Counted from the stretch's first letter, positions 1 through 7,430 are shown. The stretch: 8,138 nucleotides of DNA from Chloroflexota bacterium (GCA_003694775.1 RFJV01000062.1:1-8138), one strand, 5' to 3'. Translations and numbers: made by a program. The notes: a model not told the origin generated them from the letters alone.

Positions 1-11
1 CTATCTTCCAT
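1..11 (-). CDS. possible start of the next downstream gene (3 codons visible)
   Basis: On the minus strand an ATG at 11-9 is followed by GAA GAT and then leaves the window. A purine-rich GAGG lies six bases upstream (around 21-18), a good Shine-Dalgarno distance. The gap to the preceding gene's stop at 93-95 is only about 80 bases and holds no convincing terminator, so a further co-directional gene is plausible. Nothing can be said of its product, and with three codons this could easily be chance. Confidence 0.25.
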
Positions 12-92
12 GCTGTCCCTCAACAGTATAGCCAGATTTTATGATAAAACCGCGAGAGATTAGTTAGAAATCGGTTAGATGGAGCGGGAGGG

Positions 93-1424
93 TTAAGAAG
101 ACTGGCTCTGGGCGACCTGCCGCCGGCTGAACAGATTCCGCCGGCTGGCGGCGGACGCCAGGCGCACCAGCGCCCAGCCGGCAAAGATAACCAGCACCGC
201 ATCCACCGGCAGGCGGTAGCGAATCAAGGCCCAGGTGAGCAGGTGCACCGTGGTGTAAACCAGGGCAAACAGGTACAGCAGAAACAGTTCGTTTTTTAAT
301 GACCGGCGCAGATTGGCCCATACACCGTACGCCATAAAGGGGAGCAGTACCCCAAAGGAGAACACCCGCGAGATGTTGCTCAGCAGGCTGGACTGGCTGG
401 AGGGCCAGAACTCAAAATAATCCAGCGCCCGGCTCAGCGAAAGAACCACGTAGCGCAGGGGGTCGGCCTGGACAAAGCCAATGCCCCGCTCCAGCAGAGC
501 GCGGTCCAGCACGGCCTCGTTTAGCCCCCACAGGTGGCGCGGAATCAGCTCCATATACATGCCGGAGTCCGGCAGAATGGCGATGAAATTGTAGCCGTGG
601 ATGGGGTGGTTGCCCCAGAAAAAGGCGTAACCGGCGTTGGTGTTCAGCAGAACGAAGGTGCCGAATACCAGATAGTTGCGCACCGTCCACGGCAGGATGG
701 AGGCCACCAGCACAACCCCGGCGACCAGCTCCACCGCCAGCATCCGCCCGACGGCCCGGTTCTGGAAGGCATAGCTTCGCCACAACAGCCAGGCAAAGAG
801 AACCGGGATAAACAGCAAAAAAACCTGCCGCAGGAGGACGGTCACGGCCAGGGCCAGCCCCAACTGAAGCCCCCAGCCAGTCCACCGGCCCGGCGGCCCG
901 CCCTTCCGGGCCAGCCGCATCGAAATATCCAGCGTCCACAGAATGGCGATGATGTAGAATGTCTCGGTCATCAGGGCCGCGGCGTAGTACACAAAGTAAA
1001 TATACACCCCGCTCAGCCCTGCCGCGGCCAGGGCCACCGTCTGACCAAACGGCCGGTGGGCCAGCCGGTAGGTCAGCCAGGGCATCAAAATACCGGCCAG
1101 CACAGCCTGAATCAGCCGGGCAACCAGCGGATGGTGTCCCACCACGGCATAGACCGCGGACAGGTACAGGGTATACAAAAATGACCAGTGGGCCGTTGGT
1201 TCATCCGGAAAGGTCGCCGGCCACCACAGCTCGCCAAAAGAAAAGCCGTAGCCGTCCAGCACCCGCAAAGACAGCGTGTCGTACGAAACCTGGTCCTGAA
1301 TACCGGGCAGGTCGGTGATGGTATCGCCCATATACAGGGCCGCGGCGACCCGCAGAACTACCGCCACCAGAATGATGACCGCCAGCCAGCGCCGCGGGGT
1401 CCAACTGCGTAGGTTATCCAGCAA
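93..1424 (-). CDS. GT39/ArnT-like multipass membrane glycosyltransferase
   Basis: A very hydrophobic protein of 443 residues with roughly ten or more membrane segments. The N-terminal helix (about 13-31) is followed by an external loop with acidic residues D44 and D49 in a QDQVSYDTLSLRVL context, then a YGFSF and PTAHWSFLYTLYLSA stretch. This is the arrangement of the PMT/ArnT (GT39-type, C-fold) family, which moves a sugar from a polyprenyl-phosphate carrier to an acceptor on the outer face of the membrane; the first-loop acidic residue is normally catalytic. Donor and acceptor cannot be read from sequence. I chose the TTG at 1424 because AGGAGG lies six bases before it; a longer frame opens at a TTG at 1454 but without such a site. 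The start overlaps the wecB stop by 11 bases, implying translational coupling. The C-terminus (RRNLFSRRQVAQSQSS) is basic and probably cytoplasmic. Family confidence is good, specificity unknown. Confidence 0.85.
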   Translation of the reverse strand: MLDNLRSWTPRRWLAVIILVAVVLRVAAALYMGDTITDLPGIQDQVSYDTLSLRVLDGYGFSFGELWWPATFPDEPTAHWSFLYTLYLSAVYAVVGHHPLVARLIQAVLAGILMPWLTYRLAHRPFGQTVALAAAGLSGVYIYFVYYAAALMTETFYIIAILWTLDISMRLARKGGPPGRWTGWGLQLGLALAVTVLLRQVFLLFIPVLFAWLLWRSYAFQNRAVGRMLAVELVAGVVLVASILPWTVRNYLVFGTFVLLNTNAGYAFFWGNHPIHGYNFIAILPDSGMYMELIPRHLWGLNEAVLDRALLERGIGFVQADPLRYVVLSLSRALDYFEFWPSSQSSLLSNISRVFSFGVLLPFMAYGVWANLRRSLKNELFLLYLFALVYTTVHLLTWALIRYRLPVDAVLVIFAGWALVRLASAASRRNLFSRRQVAQSQSS

Positions 1425-2553
1425 CTGCCACCTCCTGCAACAGCCGGTCGACAATCCGCCGGGCGGCGTGACCGTCGCCGTAGGGGTTGACCGCCTGGGC
1501 CATAGCCCGGTAGGCCGCCGGGTTGGTCAGCAGGCGGAAGGTTTCTGCCACGATGGTCTCGGTATCGGTGCCGACCAGCCGCACCGTGCCCGCTTCTACC
1601 CCCTCCTGCCGCTCGGTAACGCGGCGCAGAACCAGCACCGGCACACCCAGACCGGGCGCTTCTTCCTGGATGCCGCCGGAATCGGTCAAAATGAGGGTGC
1701 TTCGCTTCATCAACTGCACCAGCGACAGGTAATCCAGCGGTGGAAGGAGAGAAATGTTGGGCACATCCCCCAGCAGACGGTAGACCGGCTCCTGCACGTT
1801 GGGATTCAAGTGGACAGGATAAATCAGGTGCAGGTCGTCCCGGCCTCGCTCGGCAATTTCCCGCAGGGCGGCGCAGATGTTTTCCAGGGGGCGGCCAAAA
1901 TTCTCCCGGCGGTGGGCGGTCACCATAATCAGCCGCCGCGGCGGGGCCGAGCCGTTGCTCCACCGGTACAGCGGGTGGTCCTCCCCCGGCGACCAGGGAC
2001 GCCCGGCAATTTCCAGCAGGGCGTCGATGACCGTGTTGCCGGTGATGGTGATGGAGGCGTCGGGGATACCGGCCCGGCGCAGGTTGTCGCGGGCCAGGGG
2101 CGTCGGGGCAAAGTGCAGGTCGCTGATGGCATCGGTGACGACCCGGTTCATCTCTTCGGGAAAAGGGTTGAGCATATCGCCGGTGCGCAGGCCGGCTTCC
2201 ACGTGTCCCACCCGGATTTTCAGGTGACGGGCCGCCAGCGCGGAGGCCATCACCGTGGTGGTGTCGCCCTGTACCAGCACCCAGTCCGGCTGGAGGTGGC
2301 GCAGAAGGGAGTCAAGCTCCACCATCACGCGGGCGGCCAGACCGGTCAGGGTTTGGCCGGGGCGCATCAGGTTCAGGTCGTAATCGGGGGTCAGGTGGAA
2401 AAGGTCCAGCACCTGGTCCAGCATTTCCCGGTGCTGGGCCGTTACGCAGACGTAGCTGTCGATTTCGGGGCGGTTCTGCAGTTCCCGGACAACCGGAGCC
2501 ATTTTGATGGCTTCGGGCCGGGTGCCAAAAATAGAAAGGACTTTGAGCGTCAT
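1414..2553 (-). CDS. wecB: UDP-N-acetylglucosamine 2-epimerase (non-hydrolysing)
   Basis: Reversibly converts UDP-GlcNAc to UDP-ManNAc in the cytoplasm, a donor precursor for surface glycans. The 379-residue length is normal for the family. Hallmarks: N-terminal FGTRPEAIKMAP (R12, K17 match E. coli R10, K15); TAQHREMLD near 38-46; QGDTTT with D97 (E. coli D95); GHVEAGLRTGD with E119 (E117); NPFPEEMNR with E133 (E131); VTAHRRENFG with H214; and the C-terminal DSGGIQEEAPGLGVPVLVLR block that binds the UDP moiety. The TERPE motif usual after this block reads TERQE here. The ATG at 2553 immediately follows the stop of the GT2 gene (TAAATG), with GGAG at 2565-2562 eight bases upstream. No UDP-ManNAc dehydrogenase (WecC) follows, so ManNAc itself may be the sugar used, or the dehydrogenase is elsewhere. 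Confidence 0.96.
   Translation of the reverse strand: MTLKVLSIFGTRPEAIKMAPVVRELQNRPEIDSYVCVTAQHREMLDQVLDLFHLTPDYDLNLMRPGQTLTGLAARVMVELDSLLRHLQPDWVLVQGDTTTVMASALAARHLKIRVGHVEAGLRTGDMLNPFPEEMNRVVTDAISDLHFAPTPLARDNLRRAGIPDASITITGNTVIDALLEIAGRPWSPGEDHPLYRWSNGSAPPRRLIMVTAHRRENFGRPLENICAALREIAERGRDDLHLIYPVHLNPNVQEPVYRLLGDVPNISLLPPLDYLSLVQLMKRSTLILTDSGGIQEEAPGLGVPVLVLRRVTERQEGVEAGTVRLVGTDTETIVAETFRLLTNPAAYRAMAQAVNPYGDGHAARRIVDRLLQEVAVAG
1431..1436 (-). promoter_or_regulatory. Shine-Dalgarno AGGAGG setting the TTG start of the GT39-like gene
   Basis: The minus strand reads AGGAGG, six bases (TGGCAG), then TTG at 1424-1422. The site lies inside the last codons of wecB, so ribosomes ending wecB can restart on the next gene. 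It is the strongest ribosome binding site in the window and decides between the two TTG candidates. Confidence 0.7.
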
Positions 2554-3750
2554 TTAACTTTCTCCGTGAGCGGTACGTATCCAGGGGACCTGCCGGCGGC
2601 CAAACCGGGCGGTTGCCGCCAGCCACGTTCGCCAGACGATAAAAAACGGGCCGGACAGAATGGCCAGGTAGGCCCGAAGGGGCGCGGCTTCCAGGGCCAG
2701 TCCGAACAGGGGGTAAACAAACAGACCGGCCACCAGCCCCAGCCAGCCGGCCAGCAGGCCGCGCGGAAACAGCGGTCCGGCCAGCCAGTTCAGGGCGACC
2801 TGCCCTGCCAGGGCCAGCCCGCCGGCCATCGTCAGGGTGGAGTAGGCGGGCAGGTAGGCCTGGAGCGCGCCATCGGCGAGGGCGGGGTCGCGGCGGCGCA
2901 GGGCCTCTGCCAGCAGGCGGCGAGCAAACTGGCGGCTGGCATCGTGGGTGCCGCGCAGCCAGCGCGCCCGCTGGGCGCGGGCCTGCGCCCAGGTGCGCGG
3001 GGCTTCGCCATAGCCGATGGCCGCGGGTTCGTATTCAATTTTGATACCTTCCAGCAACAGCTTCTGCCGGAGCTGGTAATCTTCGGTCAGACCTTCGCCC
3101 CAGCCGACCCGGCGCAGGACATCGGCCCGGAAGCAGATTGAGTCGCCCATATTTTTGGCCGACCAGCCCAGATTGGTGCGCCCCAGGTTCTGGAAGCGGT
3201 TGTCTACCAGGAACATAGCCCAGGTCAGAGCCGGGAACCAGCCGCTATCGGGGTTGCTGATGACATGCTGGCCCTGAACCACCTGCGCGCCGGCCTGCAG
3301 ACGGGCATCCATCACCCGCAGAAAATCCGGCTCGACCCGCGTATCCGCGTCGAACACCACCACCGCGTCGATGCGGGGGTCGGACAGAATCTGCCGGAAC
3401 AGCCACGACAGGGCCGCGCCCTTGCCGGTGCGGGGGCCGCTGTTCCGCTCGTGGACCACTGCACCGGCCTGACGGGCCGCGGCGGCAGTACTGTCGGTGC
3501 AGTGGTCTGCCACCACGTGGACGGTATACAGCTCCGGCGGGTAGTTCAGGGCGGCCAGCCGGCGGACGGTACGGGCAATGACCGCGGCCTCATCGTGGGC
3601 GGGAATGGCGATGGCAAACCGGGTGGCGGGCGCGGGGCCGGCGGTCTGCCGCCGCTGTGGGCCGCGCACCGAGGCCAGGGCCATCAGGGCCAGGTAGCCC
3701 GCCGGCAAGGCACTGACCAGCAGGGCGATGAATGAGACAAGTTTCAGCAA
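2554..3750 (-). CDS. membrane GT2 glycosyltransferase with processive-type QXXRW motif
   Basis: 398 residues from a TTG start. One N-terminal membrane helix (about 5-27) precedes a cytoplasmic GT-A domain: IAIPAHDEAAVI (47-58), VVADHCTD (79-86), VVVFDADT with the metal-binding DAD at 134-136, GLTEDYQL with TED at 222-224, and QRARW at 260-264. This D, DxD, (T)ED, QXXRW set is that of cellulose/hyaluronan/chitin-synthase-like GT2 enzymes. About three further hydrophobic segments fill the C-terminal third (roughly 290-385). It transfers a sugar from a nucleotide donor; whether it is truly processive cannot be told. The TTG at 3750 is preceded nine bases upstream by AAAGGA. The frame stays open much further upstream, but that part lies inside the preceding gene in another frame and shows no domain. 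It ends flush with wecB. Confidence 0.9.
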   Translation of the reverse strand: MLKLVSFIALLVSALPAGYLALMALASVRGPQRRQTAGPAPATRFAIAIPAHDEAAVIARTVRRLAALNYPPELYTVHVVADHCTDSTAAAARQAGAVVHERNSGPRTGKGAALSWLFRQILSDPRIDAVVVFDADTRVEPDFLRVMDARLQAGAQVVQGQHVISNPDSGWFPALTWAMFLVDNRFQNLGRTNLGWSAKNMGDSICFRADVLRRVGWGEGLTEDYQLRQKLLLEGIKIEYEPAAIGYGEAPRTWAQARAQRARWLRGTHDASRQFARRLLAEALRRRDPALADGALQAYLPAYSTLTMAGGLALAGQVALNWLAGPLFPRGLLAGWLGLVAGLFVYPLFGLALEAAPLRAYLAILSGPFFIVWRTWLAATARFGRRQVPWIRTAHGES

Positions 3751-3767
3751 GGCAATGGTTCCTTTCT

Positions 3768-3790
3768 GGAGATTGGAGATTGGGCGATTG
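3768..3790. repeat. short heptamer repeat (GGAGATT type) before the GT2 gene
   Basis: Two exact GGAGATT units (3768-3774, 3775-3781) are followed by a degenerate GGGCGATT (3782-3789). It sits in the 71-base gap between the toroid gene and the GT2 gene, just upstream of the latter's AAAGGA site. It resembles the larger GATTGAC array on the other side of the toroid gene in unit length and core sequence. No terminator-like hairpin is seen in this gap. Confidence 0.65.
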
Positions 3791-3821
3791 CTCAGTCCTC
3801 CTCTCCAGGATTGACAGATGT

Positions 3822-4979
3822 TCAGCCGGCATACCGGGGCGGCGGGTCGCCGGTACGGGCGGCATCCAGGGTCAGCAGGGCGTCGATAAAGAATTTGGCG
3901 GCCCAGTTGGGATACTTGAACCGTTCGTAGCGGCCAAAAATCGGGTAGGAGCCGGCGATGGCCCCGCGGACGTTCGGGTCGCTGGTGTGCAGGCGCTGGG
4001 TTCCGGCCACAAAGGCGATGGCCTTTTCCGCGGCCCGGTAGTACGGCTGGTGGCCGGTCTGCCGGTAGAGGCAAAGCCATAACCGGGCGGTCTGGCAGTT
4101 GCCGGTCAAACAGCTTGAGCGGCTGGTTGCCCGCCAGCCAGCGGCATAGGTACTGTGCAGACTGCCATCGGCGCGCTGGCGCGCCAGCAAAGCATCGGCG
4201 GTTTTGCGGGCGGCCCGGATAAAGCGCGGCTCGTCCAACAGCAGGCCGCTTTCCCAAAGCCCCTCGGCGGTGTAGGCCAGGGTGTGGGTAAAGGGGTCTT
4301 CCTGGGGGGTAAAGGCGCAGTGACGGAACCAGCCGTCGCCGGTCTGCTGGGACAAGGCCCACTCCAGATTGCGGCGGGCGGCCTGGAGGTGCCGCGGGTC
4401 GCCGGTGTGGCGATGCAGGACCAGCAAGGCCCAGGCCACACGGGTGTCGATAACCTTGGGGGTGTCCAGGTGCTGGAAGCGAAGCCAGGCCCCGGAGCCA
4501 TCCTGCACTTCGGCCAGCCAACTGCCCACCTGGGCGGCGGTATCCAGATAGCGGGCCTCGCCGGAGGACTCGTACGCGGCCAGCCAGCCAAAGAGCACCT
4601 GCCCCGTGTCGAAGACCACAGGCCGGGCGTCCGGTCCGCCTTCCCAGTGGACAATGCCGCGGTCGCGCTCATAGCGGGCCAGCAGGTAATCGGCAATGGA
4701 CAGGGCCAGTTCAGACAGGTCGGGCCGGTTGAAGCAAGCCGCGGCGTTGAGCAGGGTGGGGATGGTGTAGCCGGTGGTCTCCGGGTAAGAGGGCGCCCAG
4801 CGGTTGCGGAGCAGGTCGTACCCTTTGGAGATGCCGCCGTCGCCGGAGGCAGTATAGGCGCGGCGAACCCAGCCGAGCGCGGCTTTGGCGTGGGTCACAA
4901 GCGACAGGTCGGCAGGGGCCAGAATGTCGGGCCGGCGGAGACCGGTCAGGATGCCGTGGACGGCAGGTGTGTCTATCAT
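3822..4979 (-). CDS. alpha/alpha-toroid (six-hairpin-like) protein of polysaccharide locus
   Basis: 385 residues, soluble, no signal peptide or membrane helix, so probably cytoplasmic. It consists of repeated helical hairpins, each with a pattern of small residue, aromatic, A-A-R, aliphatic/W, Q, D-G: for example ARYLDTAAQVGSWLAEVQDG (142-161), PRHLQAARRNLEWALSQQTG (195-214) and PRFIRAARKTADALLARQRA (251-270). Such (alpha/alpha)6 barrels occur in unsaturated glucuronyl hydrolases, sugar 2-epimerases, C5-epimerase domains and terpene cyclases. Conserved-looking spots at the loop face include WAPSYPETTGY (61-71), FDTGQVLFGW (123-132), THTLAYTAEGLW (231-242) and a Cys-rich CLTGNCQTARLW (290-301). 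These fit a carbohydrate-active enzyme, but I cannot name the reaction. The ATG at 4979 has GAGGA eleven bases upstream, a slightly long spacing. Both flanks carry heptamer repeats. The C-terminal half aligns with the partial protein at 7533-8138. Confidence 0.85.
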   Translation of the reverse strand: MIDTPAVHGILTGLRRPDILAPADLSLVTHAKAALGWVRRAYTASGDGGISKGYDLLRNRWAPSYPETTGYTIPTLLNAAACFNRPDLSELALSIADYLLARYERDRGIVHWEGGPDARPVVFDTGQVLFGWLAAYESSGEARYLDTAAQVGSWLAEVQDGSGAWLRFQHLDTPKVIDTRVAWALLVLHRHTGDPRHLQAARRNLEWALSQQTGDGWFRHCAFTPQEDPFTHTLAYTAEGLWESGLLLDEPRFIRAARKTADALLARQRADGSLHSTYAAGWRATSRSSCLTGNCQTARLWLCLYRQTGHQPYYRAAEKAIAFVAGTQRLHTSDPNVRGAIAGSYPIFGRYERFKYPNWAAKFFIDALLTLDAARTGDPPPRYAG

Positions 4980-4997
4980 AACGGACTGTATCCTCGC

Positions 4998-5046
4998 GAT
5001 TGACGATTGGCGATTTACGATTGACGATTGATGATTGACGATTGTC
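4998..5046. repeat. array of seven 7-bp units (GATTGAC consensus)
   Basis: Seven contiguous heptamers on the plus strand: GATTGAC, GATTGGC, GATTTAC, GATTGAC, GATTGAT, GATTGAC, GATTGTC, filling 49 bases exactly. The left part lies in the gap between the WbbL-type gene and the toroid gene; the right part encodes the last codons of the WbbL-type protein. The single G-to-T and neighbouring difference in the third unit (GATTTAC) creates that gene's TAA stop at 5017-5015. Short heptamer arrays of this kind are known from cyanobacteria and are common between genes in some environmental phyla; function is unknown. Confidence 0.9.
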
Positions 5047-5953
5047 CGGCCAGCACCTTGACCAGCCGTCCGTAGTGACCGGCCAGGGTCAGGTGCTCTT
5101 GCCGGCGGGCCGGCGGTTCCAGCCAGGCCAGCGGGGTCAGCGCCAGCCGGGCCAGGGCAGTGACCAGCAGAATCAGGCGGTAAATCTGGGCCGACGCCCA
5201 GCCGTGGTTCTTGCGGAAGTAGAGCAGTTTGCCCCGGTAAAGATGCAGAAACATCTCCGCGGCCACCTGACGGGTGCTCTGCCCGCCGAAATGGACCACC
5301 TGGGCCTGCGGAACCCACACCAGCGACCAGCCGGCCTGCCGGAGACGGTAGCACAGGTCTACCTCCTCGGAGTAGATGAAGTAGTCCTCGCTGAGCAGAC
5401 CGACCTGCTGAAAAGCCTCCCGCCGAACCAGCAGGCAGGCGCCCAGCAGTACATCAACTTCTCGCGGCACGTTCTGCGGCCAGTCGTCCATCCGGTAGAC
5501 ACCATAGGGGCGGACGCGGTCCAGGTGCAGGAGACGCCACAGCTCCCGCGCCAGGGTAGGCGCAGGATAGCAGGAAGTCTGGAGGGAGCCGTCGGGGTTG
5601 AGCAGGCGCGGGCCGCATCCACCGGCCTCCGGATGCGCGTCCATAAAATGGAGCAGGGTGCTCAGCGCGCCGGGTTTGACCTCGGTATCGGGGTTGAGCA
5701 GGAGAACGTACCGTCCCTGGCTCTGCCGGATGGCCTGGTTGTTAGCCGCGGCAAACCCCACGTTCTGCCGGTTAACCAGCAAGGTGACCTGCGGAAACTC
5801 GGCGCGAACCATTTCGGGGGAGCCGTCGGTGGAGGCGTTGTCGACCACCAGCACTTCCATTTCCGCCGGGGGCAGGTCGGCATAAACGGAGGCCAGACAG
5901 CGGCGCAGGAGGTCAACCGTGTTCCAGCTGACAATGATAATGGAAAGGTTCAT
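5015..5953 (-). CDS. family 2 glycosyltransferase, WbbL/rhamnosyltransferase type
   Basis: 312 residues. The GT-A fold motifs are clear: LSIIIVSWNTVDLL (3-16), VVDNASTDGS (36-45), QNVGFAAANN (63-72), LLLNPDTEV (84-92, the metal-binding NPDT), GACLLVRREAFQQVG (171-185), YSEEVDLCYRL (194-204) and VVHFGGQST (219-227). This is the pattern of WbbL-like enzymes, which add a sugar, often rhamnose from dTDP-rhamnose, to a lipid-linked glycan on the cytoplasmic face. Donor specificity is not readable, and no dTDP-rhamnose genes are here. A hydrophobic stretch near 258-280 may anchor it to the membrane. The ATG overlaps the stop of the wzy-like gene (ATGA), with GGAG at 5965-5962 eight bases upstream, so the two are translationally coupled. 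The last ten or so residues (GQSSIINRQS) and the stop are encoded by the heptamer array and look like a late addition rather than part of the fold. Confidence 0.93.
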   Translation of the reverse strand: MNLSIIIVSWNTVDLLRRCLASVYADLPPAEMEVLVVDNASTDGSPEMVRAEFPQVTLLVNRQNVGFAAANNQAIRQSQGRYVLLLNPDTEVKPGALSTLLHFMDAHPEAGGCGPRLLNPDGSLQTSCYPAPTLARELWRLLHLDRVRPYGVYRMDDWPQNVPREVDVLLGACLLVRREAFQQVGLLSEDYFIYSEEVDLCYRLRQAGWSLVWVPQAQVVHFGGQSTRQVAAEMFLHLYRGKLLYFRKNHGWASAQIYRLILLVTALARLALTPLAWLEPPARRQEHLTLAGHYGRLVKVLAGQSSIINRQS

Positions 5954-7410
5954 TCTGCCGGCTCCGGCGGGTGGTCGAGGTAGATTTTCTCAATGGCGAC
6001 CAGCCCACCCAGGAACAGCCAGCCCAGCACGCTGGAGCGGAAGCCGGTAAAGCCGATGTTGTACACAAACGGCAGAACCCAGTCGCCGAGGGCGGCCGCG
6101 GCCATTGTGCCGGCAATCATTCCAACCGAGCCGATAACATAGGCGCGGGCAAAGCCGCGCGGCACACGGGAGCGGAGCTTCCAGCCCAGCCAGGCAAATT
6201 CTCCGGCAAACCAGAGAAAACAGCCCAATCCCAGCAGGCCGTACTGGGCCACAATATCCACGAAGTTGTTGTGCGAAACGAACTTGACATTGTAGCCGCG
6301 GATGCCAAACCGTTCCGAGTAGCCGTAGTAGTTAGACGGCCCCAGGCCGAAGATAGGGCTGATTTTGGTGATGTCCCACACAATTTTCCAGGCATCCAGG
6401 CGGGTGGAGAGGCTGTAAGAGTTATCGCCAATCATCACTTTGCTGATGACGCTTTGCAGTTTTACCAGAATGCCCGCCGCGCCCACCAGGGTGGCGGCCA
6501 TACCGAACCGGGGTGCGCCGGCCCACAGAATGGCCACAATGGCAACCAGCGGCGGAAGCCAGCCGGAAACCCAGCCGCGCTCTTCAATGAGGGTGTAGTA
6601 GAGGGTCATCATTACCAGGCCGACCAGCGCCCCGCGGACCAGCAGGTTCAGGCGGCGGTTGAAGACGGCCTGGCTGAAGGCCAGGGCGACTATCAGCATA
6701 TAGGTTAAACTGCCATCGGTGCCGGGCTGGAAAAAGCCGTACGTCATCTCGCCGTTTACACCCGGCTGTCTGACCGCGTCGTACAGCCGCCAGCCGAAGG
6801 AAGGATAGAGGCGGCCCAGGATGAAGACCGTCCCCAGGGCCAGAAACACCCAGGTCATCGCCTCCAGCCAGCGAATATCCCTGATTTGCTGGGCGACCAG
6901 CACAAACGCGCCCACCGACAGGGGTACGATTATCAGCCCACCCAACTGTGCCCGCACCGGCGCGCCGGGGAAGAAGTACCACGGAAGCTGACCAAAGGCG
7001 AAAGAAAACAGGTCAACCAGGATAAAAGCCAGCAGGGGCAGTACCGGCCTGGACCAGACCAGCCGGAGTTCCCGCTTCAACAGCATTTTGGCGCCCCACA
7101 GCCCCAGCAAAAGCATCAACAGCAGAAAAGCGGCGTGCAGGGTGGAGTATTCGGAGCCGGTGCCAACGGCCAGCGCGACCACCAGGCTGGCGGGAACCAT
7201 CGCCACCAGCCCCAGCGAAGGCCAGTTCCAGAAGGCCACCAGCAGACCCGTGCCGATAATCAGGCCGATGATTGCCGCCGGTACCAAAACGGTATTGTCC
7301 AGCACCAGCATATTGGCAACGGGCAGAATCGCACTCAGGGCCAGCACCGCCAGCACAACCAGCGGTGTCAGCCAGAGGTGGATATTTTGGGTAAGCCGGC
7401 GATAAGTCAT
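5950..7410 (-). CDS. O-antigen ligase/polymerase-like membrane protein (Wzy/WaaL superfamily)
   Basis: 486 residues with about eleven or twelve membrane segments. Between residues about 318 and 385 lies a large polar loop typical of this superfamily, with NSYSLSTRLDAWK (R337), SPIFGLGPSNYYGY (351-364) and SHNNFVDIVAQYGLLG (379-394, H380). The loop arginine and histidine correspond to positions needed in WaaL-type ligases and Wzy polymerases, which join undecaprenyl-linked glycans on the outer face of the membrane. Sequence alone does not separate polymerase from ligase; the glycosyltransferase-rich operon favours polymerase. It is the first gene of the presumed operon. The only ATG at a sensible place is 7410; its possible Shine-Dalgarno (AGAGGA) is about 14 bases away, so initiation may be weak or use another signal. 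The C-terminal tail (YLDHPPEPAE) is short and polar. Confidence 0.9.
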   Translation of the reverse strand: MTYRRLTQNIHLWLTPLVVLAVLALSAILPVANMLVLDNTVLVPAAIIGLIIGTGLLVAFWNWPSLGLVAMVPASLVVALAVGTGSEYSTLHAAFLLLMLLLGLWGAKMLLKRELRLVWSRPVLPLLAFILVDLFSFAFGQLPWYFFPGAPVRAQLGGLIIVPLSVGAFVLVAQQIRDIRWLEAMTWVFLALGTVFILGRLYPSFGWRLYDAVRQPGVNGEMTYGFFQPGTDGSLTYMLIVALAFSQAVFNRRLNLLVRGALVGLVMMTLYYTLIEERGWVSGWLPPLVAIVAILWAGAPRFGMAATLVGAAGILVKLQSVISKVMIGDNSYSLSTRLDAWKIVWDITKISPIFGLGPSNYYGYSERFGIRGYNVKFVSHNNFVDIVAQYGLLGLGCFLWFAGEFAWLGWKLRSRVPRGFARAYVIGSVGMIAGTMAAAALGDWVLPFVYNIGFTGFRSSVLGWLFLGGLVAIEKIYLDHPPEPAE

Positions 7411-7430
7411 TGATTGATGCCCAATCCTCT

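Noticed and set aside
25..49. TATACT (30-25) as a -10 box, and the TTTTAT-G-ATAAAA palindrome (37-49) as a terminator
   Set aside because: No -35 at a proper distance, and the -10 would place the start of transcription at the candidate Shine-Dalgarno. The palindrome is all A/T with a one-base centre, so it would not form a stable hairpin.
1315..3141. Long open frame of about 600 codons on the plus strand
   Set aside because: It lies antisense to wecB and the GT2 gene, which have clear family motifs. Its composition (rich in Q, G, H, R, P) is the typical mirror of GC-rich coding DNA, and no domain is visible.
3751..4521. N-terminal extension of the QXXRW GT2 frame by about 257 codons
   Set aside because: This stretch overlaps the toroid gene in another frame, is rich in P, R, G and A with no fold-like pattern, and a TTG with a Shine-Dalgarno just before the first membrane helix explains the gene.
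4998..5046. CRISPR-like array
   Set aside because: Units are 7 bp and contiguous with no spacers.
4980..5354. Upstream extension of the toroid frame through the heptamer array
   Set aside because: The upstream part is inside the WbbL-type gene in another frame and the array part gives only repeat-derived residues. The ATG at 4979 is the sensible start, though the open frame is used in the fusion hypothesis.
4155..5983. Other plus-strand open frames (around 4155-5003 and 5042-5983)
   Set aside because: They mirror the toroid and WbbL-type genes and have shadow-like composition without motifs.
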